NCBI GenBank assembly: GCA_017503075.1
Contig: JAFVTU010000012.1
Location: 1-64,000, forward strand
From: Paludibacteraceae bacterium
Lineage (GTDB): Bacteria; Bacteroidota; Bacteroidia; Bacteroidales; Paludibacteraceae
Length of the DNA stretch: 64,000 bases
Reading direction: 5' to 3'
Made by a program: the position numbers and the translations under genes. The notes below the pieces were generated by a model. It ran no database searches and had not been told where the DNA came from. It saw only the letters and a program-made list of their open reading frames with translations. Of this stretch, positions 23,753 through 32,531 are shown piece after piece; within the stretch, counting starts at the first letter, position 1; the number at the start of each line of letters is the position of its first letter.

Positions 23753-24910
23753 ATGGACTCTATCAAACTACACAAACATATTATTATCACAGGAGATCAA
23801 GTAAATCCTCTAGGTGTTCTACGGAGTATAGCTGAGGGTGGTATAACTCCTATTATAATTTATGCGTTTGAATCTCGCTTCCGTAAAGTTGTTATTAGCA
23901 GTAGATATGTCAAAAAATATCATCAGGTATTTTCTTATGAAGAAGCAATTGATTTATTGATAGATACGTATGGTAATGAATGTGTAAAACCTTTTGTATA
24001 TACATGTGATGATACCATCGCTTCATTGATTGATTTGCGTTATGATGAACTTGCAAATAAATTCTTTTTCTTCAATGCAGGAAAGCAGGGAAAAATCAAT
24101 GAACTGTTGAATAAGCAAGTACAATGTAGATTAGCCGAAGAATGCGGATTGGCTATTCCTAGACAAGAAGTGGTTGATACAGGTGTTTTGCCCAAAACTC
24201 TCAAATATCCAGTATTGACCAAAACATTGAAGTCAACAATGGGACGTTGGAAAGAAGACTACTATATTTGTGAGGATGAAGAACAATTACAAACTGCTTA
24301 TCAATCAATTCAAAGTCCTAAATTACTTTTGCAAGAATATATACATAAAAAGAATGAATTAGAGTTGTGGGGATATTCAATTAATGGTGGTGAGCAAGTA
24401 TATTTACCCTTTCAGAAATCATATTTTCGTCTTTCGAAGGAATCTTATGGAGGATATATGTATTTTACACCAACTCAAAATCAAGAGTTAGTTGATAAAA
24501 TTTCAAATTTGATAAGAAGGTGTAATTATACAGGCTGTTTTGAGGTAGAATTTCTGGTTGACAAAGATGATAGTTTGTGGTTTCTAGAGGTGAATTTTAG
24601 ATTTGCGATGTCTAATTATGGTGTAACATTCGGAGGAGTAAATTATCCACTATCATGGGCTAAGTCTGTTATAAACAATAGGATTGAAACTAATTTTCAG
24701 TTAAAAGAATATTTCACAGCTATCAATGAGGCAGGTGATTTTGGACAAAGTGTAGTTACAAGAAAAGTTTCTCTACTTCAGTGGCTAAAGGAAATTCGTA
24801 AGGCAGATATGTTATTTTACTATCATCCCAATGATCCTTTGCCTGCTTGGTCGTTCTGGTGGCATAAAATAATACGAAAGATACGAAAAAAGATATTCAA
24901 AAAGTCATGA
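23753..24910 (+). CDS. ATP-grasp ligase of a glycan locus
   Basis: A 385-residue cytoplasmic protein with a carbamoyl-phosphate-synthase-like ATP-grasp fold. An N-terminal nucleotide-like domain (HIIITGDQVNPLGVLRSIAE) precedes the grasp domain, with the ATP-binding lysine in YPVLTKTLKSTMGRWKED near residue 155-170. Metal ligands are in GCFEVEFLVDKDDSLWFLEV and NFRFAMSNYG near 260-295. Such ligases join an amino acid or similar carboxylate to an amine and occur in capsule and polysaccharide loci. The substrate cannot be told. The stop overlaps the glycosyltransferase start by 4 bp, indicating one operon. Confidence 0.85.
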   Translation: MDSIKLHKHIIITGDQVNPLGVLRSIAEGGITPIIIYAFESRFRKVVISSRYVKKYHQVFSYEEAIDLLIDTYGNECVKPFVYTCDDTIASLIDLRYDELANKFFFFNAGKQGKINELLNKQVQCRLAEECGLAIPRQEVVDTGVLPKTLKYPVLTKTLKSTMGRWKEDYYICEDEEQLQTAYQSIQSPKLLLQEYIHKKNELELWGYSINGGEQVYLPFQKSYFRLSKESYGGYMYFTPTQNQELVDKISNLIRRCNYTGCFEVEFLVDKDDSLWFLEVNFRFAMSNYGVTFGGVNYPLSWAKSVINNRIETNFQLKEYFTAINEAGDFGQSVVTRKVSLLQWLKEIRKADMLFYYHPNDPLPAWSFWWHKIIRKIRKKIFKKS

Positions 24911-25626
24911 TTCCTAAAATAATTCATTATTGTTGGTTTGGAGGTAATCCTCTGCCTGAGTTAGCGAAAGAGTGTATCGCTTCGTGGTGTAAGTGTATGC
25001 CTAATTGGGAATTAAAGGCATGGACTGAAGAAAACTTCGATATTCAAGGTGCACCGCAATATGTACAAGAAGCATATCAAGTCAAGAAATATGCTTTTGT
25101 GAGCGATTATGTCCGTTTGTGGGCATTAGAACAATATGGAGGATTGTATATGGATGTAGATTTCTTCGTATATAAATCATTTGAGCCACTATTGATTCAT
25201 CATGCTTTTGTGGGATATGAAGGATGCAAACGAGGGGCTGTAATGATGGGAGTAATCGCTAGTGAAGCGCACCACACTTGGATTAAAGAAATGATGGATA
25301 GTTACAAACATCGTCCATTTATTTTGCCAGACGGTAAGTATGACCTTACGCCAAACACTTCGTATTTCACCACCGAATTAGAGAGAAAAGGATTGGTATT
25401 AGACGGAAAAGAGAAAGATTTTCAAGATATTCATATTTTTACAGTAGATTATTTTTCTCCGATCTTAACTTCTGGCGAAGATGTTCGTTCTGAAAATACC
25501 TATTGCGAGAGCAAACAATTACGCTCTTGGAGCAACCATGAAAGTTGGAAAAATATCATATTGAGCTACTTAAGTCCTGAGTGGCGAGTAAAAATAATTA
25601 CATTAAAACGAAAACTATTTGGATAA
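24907..25626 (+). CDS. Glycosyltransferase, GT32-like
   Basis: A 239-residue glycosyltransferase of the DXD-containing capsular/GT32 family. The N-terminus MIPKIIHYCWFGGNPLP is the family hallmark. VSDYVRLWALEQYGGLYMDVD follows, with the metal-binding D-V-D at about residues 83-85. It transfers a sugar, probably from a nucleotide sugar, onto a surface glycan; donor and acceptor are unknown. No signal or membrane segment is present, so it acts at the inner face of the membrane. Its ATGA start overlaps the ATP-grasp gene. Confidence 0.92.
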   Translation: MIPKIIHYCWFGGNPLPELAKECIASWCKCMPNWELKAWTEENFDIQGAPQYVQEAYQVKKYAFVSDYVRLWALEQYGGLYMDVDFFVYKSFEPLLIHHAFVGYEGCKRGAVMMGVIASEAHHTWIKEMMDSYKHRPFILPDGKYDLTPNTSYFTTELERKGLVLDGKEKDFQDIHIFTVDYFSPILTSGEDVRSENTYCESKQLRSWSNHESWKNIILSYLSPEWRVKIITLKRKLFG

Positions 25627-25627
25627 T

Positions 25628-25960
25628 ATGACTACAACTAAAAATAATAAAGTGATTGGATTATTTGGGTTTTCGGCTGAGAATCTAGATATATTTCGTG
25701 AGTTATTTGATGCAAGTGTGGAGATTAATCTCTTTGAATTGCCACGCGAAAACACCAAAGACACTGTAAAACAAGTGGATAACTTCTATGTTCATCAATA
25801 CGAATTTGCTGAGCAAAACGTCGAATCTCGTATCAATGAGATACTTCGTGATATGTTAGCTATTCATGCGGATTACTATTTCATCTCTAGCCAAGCACAA
25901 TTTCACCAAAAAGCGTACAATAGTTTAGTACACTATGGTTATAAGGTGGTGGTTATGTGA
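25628..25960 (+). CDS. Small unknown protein at the end of the glycan operon
   Basis: A 110-residue soluble protein from ATG 25628, one base after the glycosyltransferase stop. It begins with a Rossmann-like strand and turn (KVIGLFGFSAENLDIFRELF) and contains DMLAIHADYYFISSQAQFHQ. No cysteine or metal motif. It may be a truncated nucleotide- or sugar-binding domain, because the end (YGYKVVVM) comes abruptly after a strand. No family recognised. It is followed by an 11-bp-unit intergenic element. Confidence 0.6.
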   Translation: MTTTKNNKVIGLFGFSAENLDIFRELFDASVEINLFELPRENTKDTVKQVDNFYVHQYEFAEQNVESRINEILRDMLAIHADYYFISSQAQFHQKAYNSLVHYGYKVVVM

Positions 25961-26024
25961 TTCATTTGGATCACCATAGTTGGGGTGATGCCCTGAGAAT
26001 ATTTCGGTGAAGTTAGGGCAATCA

Positions 26025-26108
26025 TTCGGTGAGATCACGATGAAGTCACGATGAAGTCACGATGAGGTCACGATGGAGATAGGTGGCAAGTAAGGGGCAA
26101 CAAATAGG
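26025..26108 (+). repeat. Modular 11-bp-unit element, copy 1
   Basis: After TTCGGTGA there are four 11-bp alpha units ending in TCACGAT (26035-26041, 26042-26052, 26053-26063, 26064-26074). Then come about three beta units of the type GATAGGTGGCA, AGTAAGGGGCA, ACAAATAGGCA. Copies 2 and 3 lie at 41900-41987 (inverted) and 46016-46096. The flank also has a GAACTATGA tandem repeat (26127-26150). Confidence 0.8.
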
Positions 26109-26142
26109 CATACAAAGGAAAGTACGAACTATGAACTATGAG

Positions 26143-26520
26143 TTATGAGTTGGATTGACTTTTGCGGGCAAGAGAGATTTCGTGTTTGATAAAATCGTAT
26201 AAACGGGCTGGTACAGGTGGTTTGCCATTGGCATTGGGCATACGTTGGTGTTTACTTGCTTCACGTAATGCTTGCAAATGTTTCTCTTGCCAAAGCGCTT
26301 TTTGTTCTGGATCGCGCAAAATGGCACATGCCTCCTCATTGATAGTACGGAAATTTTGTACGACAGCATGGGCTGCCATCTCTTTCTTCTTTGCTTTCGA
26401 ATACTCAGGTTTGCGGCAATAAGCAGCATACCCTACTCTGCCAGGAATAGGACGAAGATAGTGGTCCTTGTCAATTGAGCCACCGATACTCTCTAAAAAT
26501 GATGCTACGTGTACAATCAT
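26143..26520 (-). CDS. Small conserved-looking unknown protein
   Basis: A 125-residue basic, mostly helical protein without signal or membrane segments. Notable segments are PGRVGYAAYCRKPEYSKAK and LRDPEQKALWQEKHLQALRE. I do not recognise the family, though small helical proteins of this kind are common in Bacteroidales. It is the last gene of the minus-strand pur operon run: its ATG overlaps the stop of the CNNM/CBS gene by 4 bp. No function can be given. Confidence 0.65.
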   Translation of the reverse strand: MIVHVASFLESIGGSIDKDHYLRPIPGRVGYAAYCRKPEYSKAKKKEMAAHAVVQNFRTINEEACAILRDPEQKALWQEKHLQALREASKHQRMPNANGKPPVPARLYDFIKHEISLARKSQSNS

Positions 26521-27623
26521 AGTTGTGGATTTTCTTCCTCGTTTTCTCCTTCTGGTATGCTGCGCATAACCACAGGTTTGAAGCGTTTTTGGCGGAGTTG
26601 CCAGCGTTCGCGAGCGTATTGCTGCATGTCAGTGACAACATCCATCTCATCGATGATCTCCAGACCGAAGATAGTCTCAATTACATCCTCAAACGTAATG
26701 ATACCTTGCAAGCAACCATACTCGTCAATCACCACGCCAATCTGAGACTTCTCCTTGAGCATCGCGTCGAAGATATCGCCGACATTCATCTCTTCGTTGA
26801 AGTACAAGAGTGGGCGTTTGATCTCGCCGAGGGTCTTCTGGAATTGGTCCTCGGTCAGGTCCTCCAACGCGTCACCACGCAGGACATAGCCCGTGATGAA
26901 CTCGGGCGAGTCGGCATAGACAGGGATACGCGAGAAATGGTCGTATTGGTCGCTATCGTAATACTCACGCAGGGTCATCTTCTCCGAAGCGATAGCCGCC
27001 ACCACGCGTGGGGTCATCACCTCGTATGCCTTCACCTCGTTGAGACGCATGACATTGCGGATAATCTTGTTCTCGTCCTCCTCAATCACGCCCTCTTCTT
27101 CGCCCACATTCGCCATAGCAATCACTTCCTCACGGCTGACAGCCGCTTCGTCGGGCTCTGGGAAGAGGCGAGCAATGAGCTCGATGATCTTCACCACAGG
27201 GAACATCGCCCACACCAATACACGAATCACATTGGCAGCAAAGCCCATGAGTTGTTTCCAATAGGTAGTACCGATGGTTTTAGGGATAATCTCTGAGAAG
27301 ACCAATATCAGCACCGTCATCACGCCACTCGCCACACCAAACCACGCTTCGCCAAAGGCCAAAGTGGCTTGCAGACCCACGCCAGAAGCACCTATGGTGT
27401 TGGCAATGGTGTTAAGCGACAGGATAGCCGCCAATGGACGCTCGGTGTCCACTTTGAACTTCTTCATGAGTTTGGCGGGCTTGTAACCCTCCTCTTCACG
27501 AAGATTGATATACGACAAGGTGGTGGACATCAATACCGACTCCAACAGACTACACAAAAACGATACGCCTATGGCGAGAAATAGATATACTAATAATAAA
27601 GGTATATGCTCTTCTGATTCCAT
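26517..27623 (-). CDS. CNNM/CBS-domain membrane protein (HlyC/CorC family)
   Basis: An inner-membrane protein of 368 residues. The N-terminal CNNM (DUF21) domain has about four hydrophobic segments (IPLLLVYLFLAIGVSFLCSL; FGVASGVMTVLILVFSEIIP). The acidic linker EEEGVIEEDENKIIRNVMRL follows. Then come two CBS domains (VMTPRVVAAIASEKMTLREY; SQIGVVIDEYGCLQGIITFE), which usually bind adenine nucleotides. The C-terminal CorC_HlyC domain of longer members is missing. Family members handle Mg2+ or other divalent ions. It starts 10 bp after folD on the same strand, so it is likely transcribed with the purine genes; an adenylate-sensing CBS pair would fit but is unproven. Confidence 0.88.
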   Translation of the reverse strand: MESEEHIPLLLVYLFLAIGVSFLCSLLESVLMSTTLSYINLREEEGYKPAKLMKKFKVDTERPLAAILSLNTIANTIGASGVGLQATLAFGEAWFGVASGVMTVLILVFSEIIPKTIGTTYWKQLMGFAANVIRVLVWAMFPVVKIIELIARLFPEPDEAAVSREEVIAMANVGEEEGVIEEDENKIIRNVMRLNEVKAYEVMTPRVVAAIASEKMTLREYYDSDQYDHFSRIPVYADSPEFITGYVLRGDALEDLTEDQFQKTLGEIKRPLLYFNEEMNVGDIFDAMLKEKSQIGVVIDEYGCLQGIITFEDVIETIFGLEIIDEMDVVTDMQQYARERWQLRQKRFKPVVMRSIPEGENEEENPQL

Positions 27624-27633
27624 AATATTATAA

Positions 27634-28485
27634 TTACTTGTTATTCATACGATTGAGGAAACACTCGATTGTGTTGCGCATGAGCATGGTGATGGTCATA
27701 GGACCTACACCGCCTGGGACAGGGGTGATAGCACCTGCCACTGGCAATACTGCTTCGTAATCCACATCGCCCACGAGTTTGCCGTCTTCGGTGCGGTTGA
27801 TACCCACATCAATCACGGCTGCACCTGGTTTCACATACTCGGCAGTCACCATCTTCGCACGACCTACGGCAGCCACCAAGATATCCGCTTCGCGGCATAC
27901 AGCAGCCAAGTCTTGGGTACGGCTATGGGCAATAGTCACAGTCGCATTGCGGTCAAGCAGGAGTTTCGCAACGGGCTTGCCCACGATATTGCTGCGACCA
28001 ATCACTACTGCTTTCTTGCCTGCAATCTCCACGCCTGCTTGGTCGAGCAGTTCGATAATACCTTTTGGGGTACATGGGAGGATGCAGTGTTGGTTGAGCC
28101 AGAGGCGTGCCACGTTCTCTGGGTGGAAACCGTCCACATCTTTCTCAGCAGAGATAGCTGCAATGACCTTGTCCTCAGAGATATGCTTTGGCAATGGCAA
28201 TTGCACGAGGATACCGTCCACGAGAGGATCGTTGTTGAGTTTGTCAATCTCTGCGAGGAGTGTTGCTTCGCTCACATCTTCAGGGAGTTCCACCAAATGG
28301 CCGTCAAAACCACAGTACTCAGTTGCTTTGATTTTGCCGCGCACATACGAGCGGCTGGCTGGGTTGTTGCCCACGATGATTACCATAAGGCATGGGCGGC
28401 GACCATATTGCTCCGCCAATGCATCTACTTCAATCTTCATCGCATCCTTGAGGGATTGCGAGATTTGTTTACCGTCTATAATCAT
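27634..28485 (-). CDS. folD: Bifunctional methylenetetrahydrofolate dehydrogenase/cyclohydrolase
   Basis: FolD converts 5,10-methylene-THF to 10-formyl-THF, the one-carbon donor needed by PurH in the same operon. The product has 283 residues, normal length. VGNNPASRSYVRGKIKATEY near residue 35 carries the catalytic lysine region. The NADP-binding segment is VVIGRSNIVGKPVAKLLL, and GGVGPMTITMLMRNT closes the fold. The 143-bp gap between purD and folD is entirely composed of repeats: two mini-hairpins, then CGTGA-type units ending 10 bp before the ATG. Downstream is the CNNM/CBS gene. Confidence 0.97.
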   Translation of the reverse strand: MIIDGKQISQSLKDAMKIEVDALAEQYGRRPCLMVIIVGNNPASRSYVRGKIKATEYCGFDGHLVELPEDVSEATLLAEIDKLNNDPLVDGILVQLPLPKHISEDKVIAAISAEKDVDGFHPENVARLWLNQHCILPCTPKGIIELLDQAGVEIAGKKAVVIGRSNIVGKPVAKLLLDRNATVTIAHSRTQDLAAVCREADILVAAVGRAKMVTAEYVKPGAAVIDVGINRTEDGKLVGDVDYEAVLPVAGAITPVPGGVGPMTITMLMRNTIECFLNRMNNK

Positions 28486-28496
28486 ATGTTTAGTTC

Positions 28497-28628
28497 ACTT
28501 TGTTCACGTTATTGGTTCGTTTCACTCACGAAAGTGGTTCGCTGCGTTCACGAAAATGATTCGCTTCTCTTATGTACGCTTTAGCCATCTACGTCGCCAT
28601 GGGCGACCACTTTTTGTGCCTTTGGCAC
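28497..28628 (-). repeat. Mini-hairpin array and CGTGA units before folD
   Basis: In gene sense: GTGCC AAA GGCAC (28616-28628, starting right after the purD stop), linker AAAAAGTG, GTCGCC CAT GGCGAC (28593-28607), linker GTAGATG, GCTAAAGC (28578-28585). Then three CGTGA/GAACCAC units of 22-24 bp lead to the folD start. Confidence 0.75.
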
Positions 28629-29897
28629 TCAAAGTGCCCAGTGGGCGATGTCTTTGCGGTAGAAGAGGTTGTCGCAGTGGATTTTCTCTATCTCCTTATA
28701 TACTTTCTCGCGCGCGGTGGCGATGTCCTTGCCCGTAGCAATGCACATCATCACACGACCGCCATTGGTCTTCAGCACACCATTGTCGTTCTTCGTTCCC
28801 ATGTGGAAGATTGGACCGTCAAACAGCTCTGTGCCTTCAATCACCGCACCTTTAGCATAACTGCCAGGATAACCCTTTGAGGCGAGAACTACACCAATAG
28901 TGGCTTCGTTGCGCCAACTCATTGCCTTATCGCCTTTTAGCCTCATCGCCTCATCGCCAGTCGCGATGCCGTAGAACACATCATAGGCATCCGACTCAAG
29001 GAGTGGAAGAACAACTTCGGTCTCTGGGTCGCCAAAGCGAGCGTTGAATTCAATCACCTTCACGCCTTGTGCGGTCTTCATCAGTCCGCCATAGAGTACG
29101 CCTGTGAGTGGTAATCCCTCTTGGCACATGCCTTTAGCTACAGCTTCGAGGACATATTTGCGGGCAAAGGCCTCATCTTCTGCGGTCACGAATGGTAGTG
29201 GAGTGTAGGCACCCATACCGCCTGTGTTAGGACCTTCGTCGTTGTCGTATGCGCGCTTGTGGTCTTGCGAGAGAGGCATAGGATAGACGTTCTCGCCATT
29301 CACAAAGCACATGAAGGAGAACTCTGGACCTTCCAAAAACTCCTCTATCACCACTTTGCCTTTGCCAAACGCTTCATTGCAAAGCATATCTTGCAGCGCA
29401 GCATCCGCTTCTTCTAGAGTGTTGGCAATCACCACACCCTTACCTGCTGCCAGTCCGTCGTATTTGAGTACGATAGGCAGACTGCCTGCTTTCACGTATG
29501 CCAATGCTTCTGCATAGTCGCTAAACGACTGATATGCAGCCGTTGGCACATTGTATTTCTGCATGATGATCTTGGCAAACTCTTTGCTCGACTCTATCTG
29601 TGTGGCTGCTTTGGTGTGACCAAAGATAGGCATACCTTCCGCACGGAAAGCATCTACCACACCTGCTGCCAATGCAGCCTCTGGACCTACTACGGTGAGG
29701 TCCACTTCCGTCTCTTTGGCAAAGAGGAGCAAGCCCTCTACATCGGTGTCTTTGATAGCTACACACTCAGCGAGTTGAGCAATACCTGCATTGCCTGGAG
29801 CGCAATAAATCTTCTCCACTTGTGGGCTGCGCGAGAGAGCATACACGATCGCATGCTCTCTTCCGCCTCCACCTATAACTAATACTTTTTTACCCAT
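28629..29897 (-). CDS. purD: Phosphoribosylamine-glycine ligase
   Basis: GAR synthetase is an ATP-grasp enzyme joining phosphoribosylamine and glycine, step 2 of purine synthesis. The product has 422 residues, normal. MGKKVLVIGGGGREHAI is the N-terminal domain. The ATP-grasp domain has LPIVLKYDGLAAGKGVVIAN near 135-155 and FNARFGDPETEVVLPLL near 285-300. About residue 315-325 a segment GDEAMRLKGDKAMSW is encoded by a repeat of the GCCTCATCGCC type, in opposite sense to the similar inserts in mfd and purL. It lies 3 bp after purH. A mini-hairpin starts directly after the stop codon. Confidence 0.97.
   Translation of the reverse strand: MGKKVLVIGGGGREHAIVYALSRSPQVEKIYCAPGNAGIAQLAECVAIKDTDVEGLLLFAKETEVDLTVVGPEAALAAGVVDAFRAEGMPIFGHTKAATQIESSKEFAKIIMQKYNVPTAAYQSFSDYAEALAYVKAGSLPIVLKYDGLAAGKGVVIANTLEEADAALQDMLCNEAFGKGKVVIEEFLEGPEFSFMCFVNGENVYPMPLSQDHKRAYDNDEGPNTGGMGAYTPLPFVTAEDEAFARKYVLEAVAKGMCQEGLPLTGVLYGGLMKTAQGVKVIEFNARFGDPETEVVLPLLESDAYDVFYGIATGDEAMRLKGDKAMSWRNEATIGVVLASKGYPGSYAKGAVIEGTELFDGPIFHMGTKNDNGVLKTNGGRVMMCIATGKDIATAREKVYKEIEKIHCDNLFYRKDIAHWAL
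28921..28960 (-). repeat. In-frame CCTCATCGCC repeat inside purD
   Basis: On the plus strand it reads GCCTTATCGCC, TTTTAGCCTCATCGCC and TCATCGCC. It is the same repeat type as in mfd and purL, here antisense to the gene, and encodes GDEAMRLKGDK. Confidence 0.65.
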
Positions 29898-29900
29898 AAA

Positions 29901-31436
29901 TTAATGTTTGAAGTGGCGTGTGCCAGTCATGAGCATGCAGATGCCGAGTTCGTCGGCTTTGACTACGCAGTCGTTGTCGCGGATACTGCCGCCAGGTTGA
30001 ACGATAGCGGTTACACCATATTGAGCTGCCAAAGCTACAGTATCGTCGAATGGCAAGAAACCGTCAGAAGCGAGGATAAGACCTTCGGTTACACCTGCTG
30101 CGTGGGCTTGTTTCATAGCAATCTCCGCACTACCTACACGGTTCATCTGACCTGCACCTACACCCAGCGTTTGACCGTTCTTGACTACTACTATCGCATT
30201 GGATTTTACGTGCTTAACGATATTCCAACCGAATTGCATGTCTGCCAATGTCGCTGCATCAGGTTGTACCTTAGTAGCGCACATATCGGCTGTGATAGTC
30301 TCGATTTGGGTGTCGAGGTGTTGCACAAGCAGACCGCCGTTCACGCTCACATATTGGTCGATGGCCTCGCTGCTTGGGGTCATGTCCACTTGGATAACTC
30401 GGAGGTTCTTCTTGGTAGCGAAGATCTCCATCGCCTCGTCGGTGAAGTCTGGCGCGATAACAATCTCGAGGAAGATTGGCTTCATGCCCAAAGCAATCTC
30501 CTTGGTGATGGTGCGGTTGCAGATTACAATACCACCATAGATGCTCACGGTGTCTGCCTCGTATGCTTTTTTCCATGCCTCTTCGATAGTTTCAGCCACA
30601 GCAGCACCACAAGGGTTCATGTGCTTGAGGGCTACGCAGAAAGGTTGTTGGAAGTCACGTGCGATATTGAGCGCAGCGTTAGCGTCTTGGATATTATTGT
30701 AGGACATCTCCTTGCCTTGGAGTTGTTTGCCACTGGCGAGTGAGAATGGGATAGCTTTGGTAGAAGCATAGAACTTAGCCGATTGATGAGGGTTCTCGCC
30801 ATAACGAAGACCTTGCTTGAGGTCGAACTCGAGGAAGAGTTTCTCATTGAGGCCAGCTTTCTCGCGCATGTAAGTAGCTATGCAGCAGTCGTATTGCGCA
30901 GTATGGGTGTATGCCTTAGCAGAGAGTTGCAGGCGAGTTTCGAGAGTGGTGTTGCCAGTGGCGTTGATCTCAGCGAGGATAGTGTCGTAGTCAGCAGGAT
31001 CGCAAACGACAGTCACATCGTTGTAGTTCTTCGCTGCAGAGCGTAACATAGATGGACCACCTATATCAATCTTCTCGATGGCTTCTGCCATAGTAGTTCC
31101 CTCTTTGGCGATGGTCTCGCGGAATGGATAGAGGTTCACGCACACGAGGTCGATAAACTCGATGCCGTTCTCCTGCAATGCTTGGAGGTGAGATGGTTCG
31201 TCACGGCGTGCGAGAAGACCGCCGTGCACCTTTGGGTGGAGGGTCTTAACGCGACCGTCACAAATCTCTGGGAAACCTGTTACATCGCTGATACCGATAG
31301 TTTTAACACCTGAATCTTCGAGGAGTTTTTGTGTACCGCCTGTGGCGATAATCTCCCAACCTGCTGTTTGCAGGCCCTTTACAAAATCAACTAATCCTGT
31401 TTTGTCGCTTACGCTGACAAGAGCTCTTTTTGCCAT
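29901..31436 (-). CDS. purH: AICAR transformylase/IMP cyclohydrolase
   Basis: PurH carries out the last two steps to IMP: formylation of AICAR with 10-formyl-THF and ring closure. The product has 511 residues. The N-terminal MGS-like cyclohydrolase domain begins MAKRALVSVSDKTGLVDFVK and holds GGPSMLRSAAKNYNDVTVV. The C-terminal transformylase domain holds RYGENPHQSAKFY, ALKHMNPCGAAVAET and GAGQMNRVGSAEIAMKQA. Both modules look complete. It lies between purM and purD, 34 and 3 bp from them, in the minus-strand purine operon. The 10-formyl-THF supplier folD is in the same operon. Confidence 0.98.
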   Translation of the reverse strand: MAKRALVSVSDKTGLVDFVKGLQTAGWEIIATGGTQKLLEDSGVKTIGISDVTGFPEICDGRVKTLHPKVHGGLLARRDEPSHLQALQENGIEFIDLVCVNLYPFRETIAKEGTTMAEAIEKIDIGGPSMLRSAAKNYNDVTVVCDPADYDTILAEINATGNTTLETRLQLSAKAYTHTAQYDCCIATYMREKAGLNEKLFLEFDLKQGLRYGENPHQSAKFYASTKAIPFSLASGKQLQGKEMSYNNIQDANAALNIARDFQQPFCVALKHMNPCGAAVAETIEEAWKKAYEADTVSIYGGIVICNRTITKEIALGMKPIFLEIVIAPDFTDEAMEIFATKKNLRVIQVDMTPSSEAIDQYVSVNGGLLVQHLDTQIETITADMCATKVQPDAATLADMQFGWNIVKHVKSNAIVVVKNGQTLGVGAGQMNRVGSAEIAMKQAHAAGVTEGLILASDGFLPFDDTVALAAQYGVTAIVQPGGSIRDNDCVVKADELGICMLMTGTRHFKH

Positions 31437-31470
31437 ATCTTTTTTATACCTTAAAAATTTGATTTACTAA

Positions 31471-32496
31471 TTAAATAATCTCGTTTGCTCCTTCGATAAC
31501 TTTACCAATCACTTGTGCTTTGTCGCCGTGTTTAGCGAGGATAGCAATGGCTTTTTCTGCATCAGCCGCAGGCATAGCAATCACCATACCGATACCCATG
31601 TTGAAGATGTTGAACATCTCGCGGTGAGGGATATTACCCCACTTCTCCAAGCATTGGAACACTGGCAGAATCTCCCATGAACCCTCAGTCACGCTGAAGC
31701 CCTGACCATCCTTCAAGATACGAGGAATATTCTCATCAAAGCCACCACCTGTGATATGTGCTACACCGTGCACATCGCAGTTCTTGATGACCTCCAGCAC
31801 TTGCTTCACATAGATGCGAGTAGGGGTGAGCAGCACTTCGCCGAGTGGTTTCTCGGCATTGAGTTCTGGATAAACGGTGTGGAGGTCAAGCCCAGCATCG
31901 CTAACCACCTTGCGCACAAGACTGAAACCGTTGCTATGTACGCCCGAAGAAGAGATACCTACGAGCACATCGCCTACGACCACTTTGCTGCCGTCAATGA
32001 GTTGGGACTTCTCCACCACGCCAGTGGTGTAACCTGCGATATCATACTCGCCATCGCCGTACATACCTGGCATCTCAGCTGTCTCACCACCTACGAGGGC
32101 GCAACCTGCTTGGCGGCAACCTTCTGCCACACCTGCCACAATGGCCTCTACTTTCTCTGGGATATTGTGACCAATTGCCACATAATCAAGGAAAATGAGT
32201 GGTTCTGCACCTTGTGCAAGCACATCGTTCACGCACATTGCCACAGCATCAATACCGATAGTATCGTGCTTGTCCATAGCGAAAGCGAGTTTGAGTTTGG
32301 TACCTACACCATCGGTGCCACTAACGAGCACTGGCTGTTTGATGTTGAGTGCCGATAGGTCGAACATTCCACCAAACGAACCGATATTGCCCATTGAGCC
32401 AAATCGGTTGGTACTTTTTACGTGTGATTTAATACGACTTACTACTTCGTATCCGGCTTCGAGGTTCACGCCGGCTGCCTCATAATGTTGTGCCAT
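31471..32496 (-). CDS. purM: Phosphoribosylformylglycinamidine cyclo-ligase
   Basis: AIR synthetase closes the imidazole ring using ATP, step 5. The product has 341 residues, normal length. The motifs [20 protein letters not shown] (near 55-75), [28 protein letters not shown] and [15 protein letters not shown] are all present, as expected for the PurM/PurL superfamily fold. It is a cytoplasmic dimer in known cases. It stands 35 bp downstream of purL and 34 bp upstream of purH. Confidence 0.98.
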   Translation of the reverse strand: MAQHYEAAGVNLEAGYEVVSRIKSHVKSTNRFGSMGNIGSFGGMFDLSALNIKQPVLVSGTDGVGTKLKLAFAMDKHDTIGIDAVAMCVNDVLAQGAEPLIFLDYVAIGHNIPEKVEAIVAGVAEGCRQAGCALVGGETAEMPGMYGDGEYDIAGYTTGVVEKSQLIDGSKVVVGDVLVGISSSGVHSNGFSLVRKVVSDAGLDLHTVYPELNAEKPLGEVLLTPTRIYVKQVLEVIKNCDVHGVAHITGGGFDENIPRILKDGQGFSVTEGSWEILPVFQCLEKWGNIPHREMFNIFNMGIGMVIAMPAADAEKAIAILAKHGDKAQVIGKVIEGANEII

Positions 32497-32531
32497 TATA
32501 TTTTGGTTTATTTGTTTAGCAGTTTATTAGT

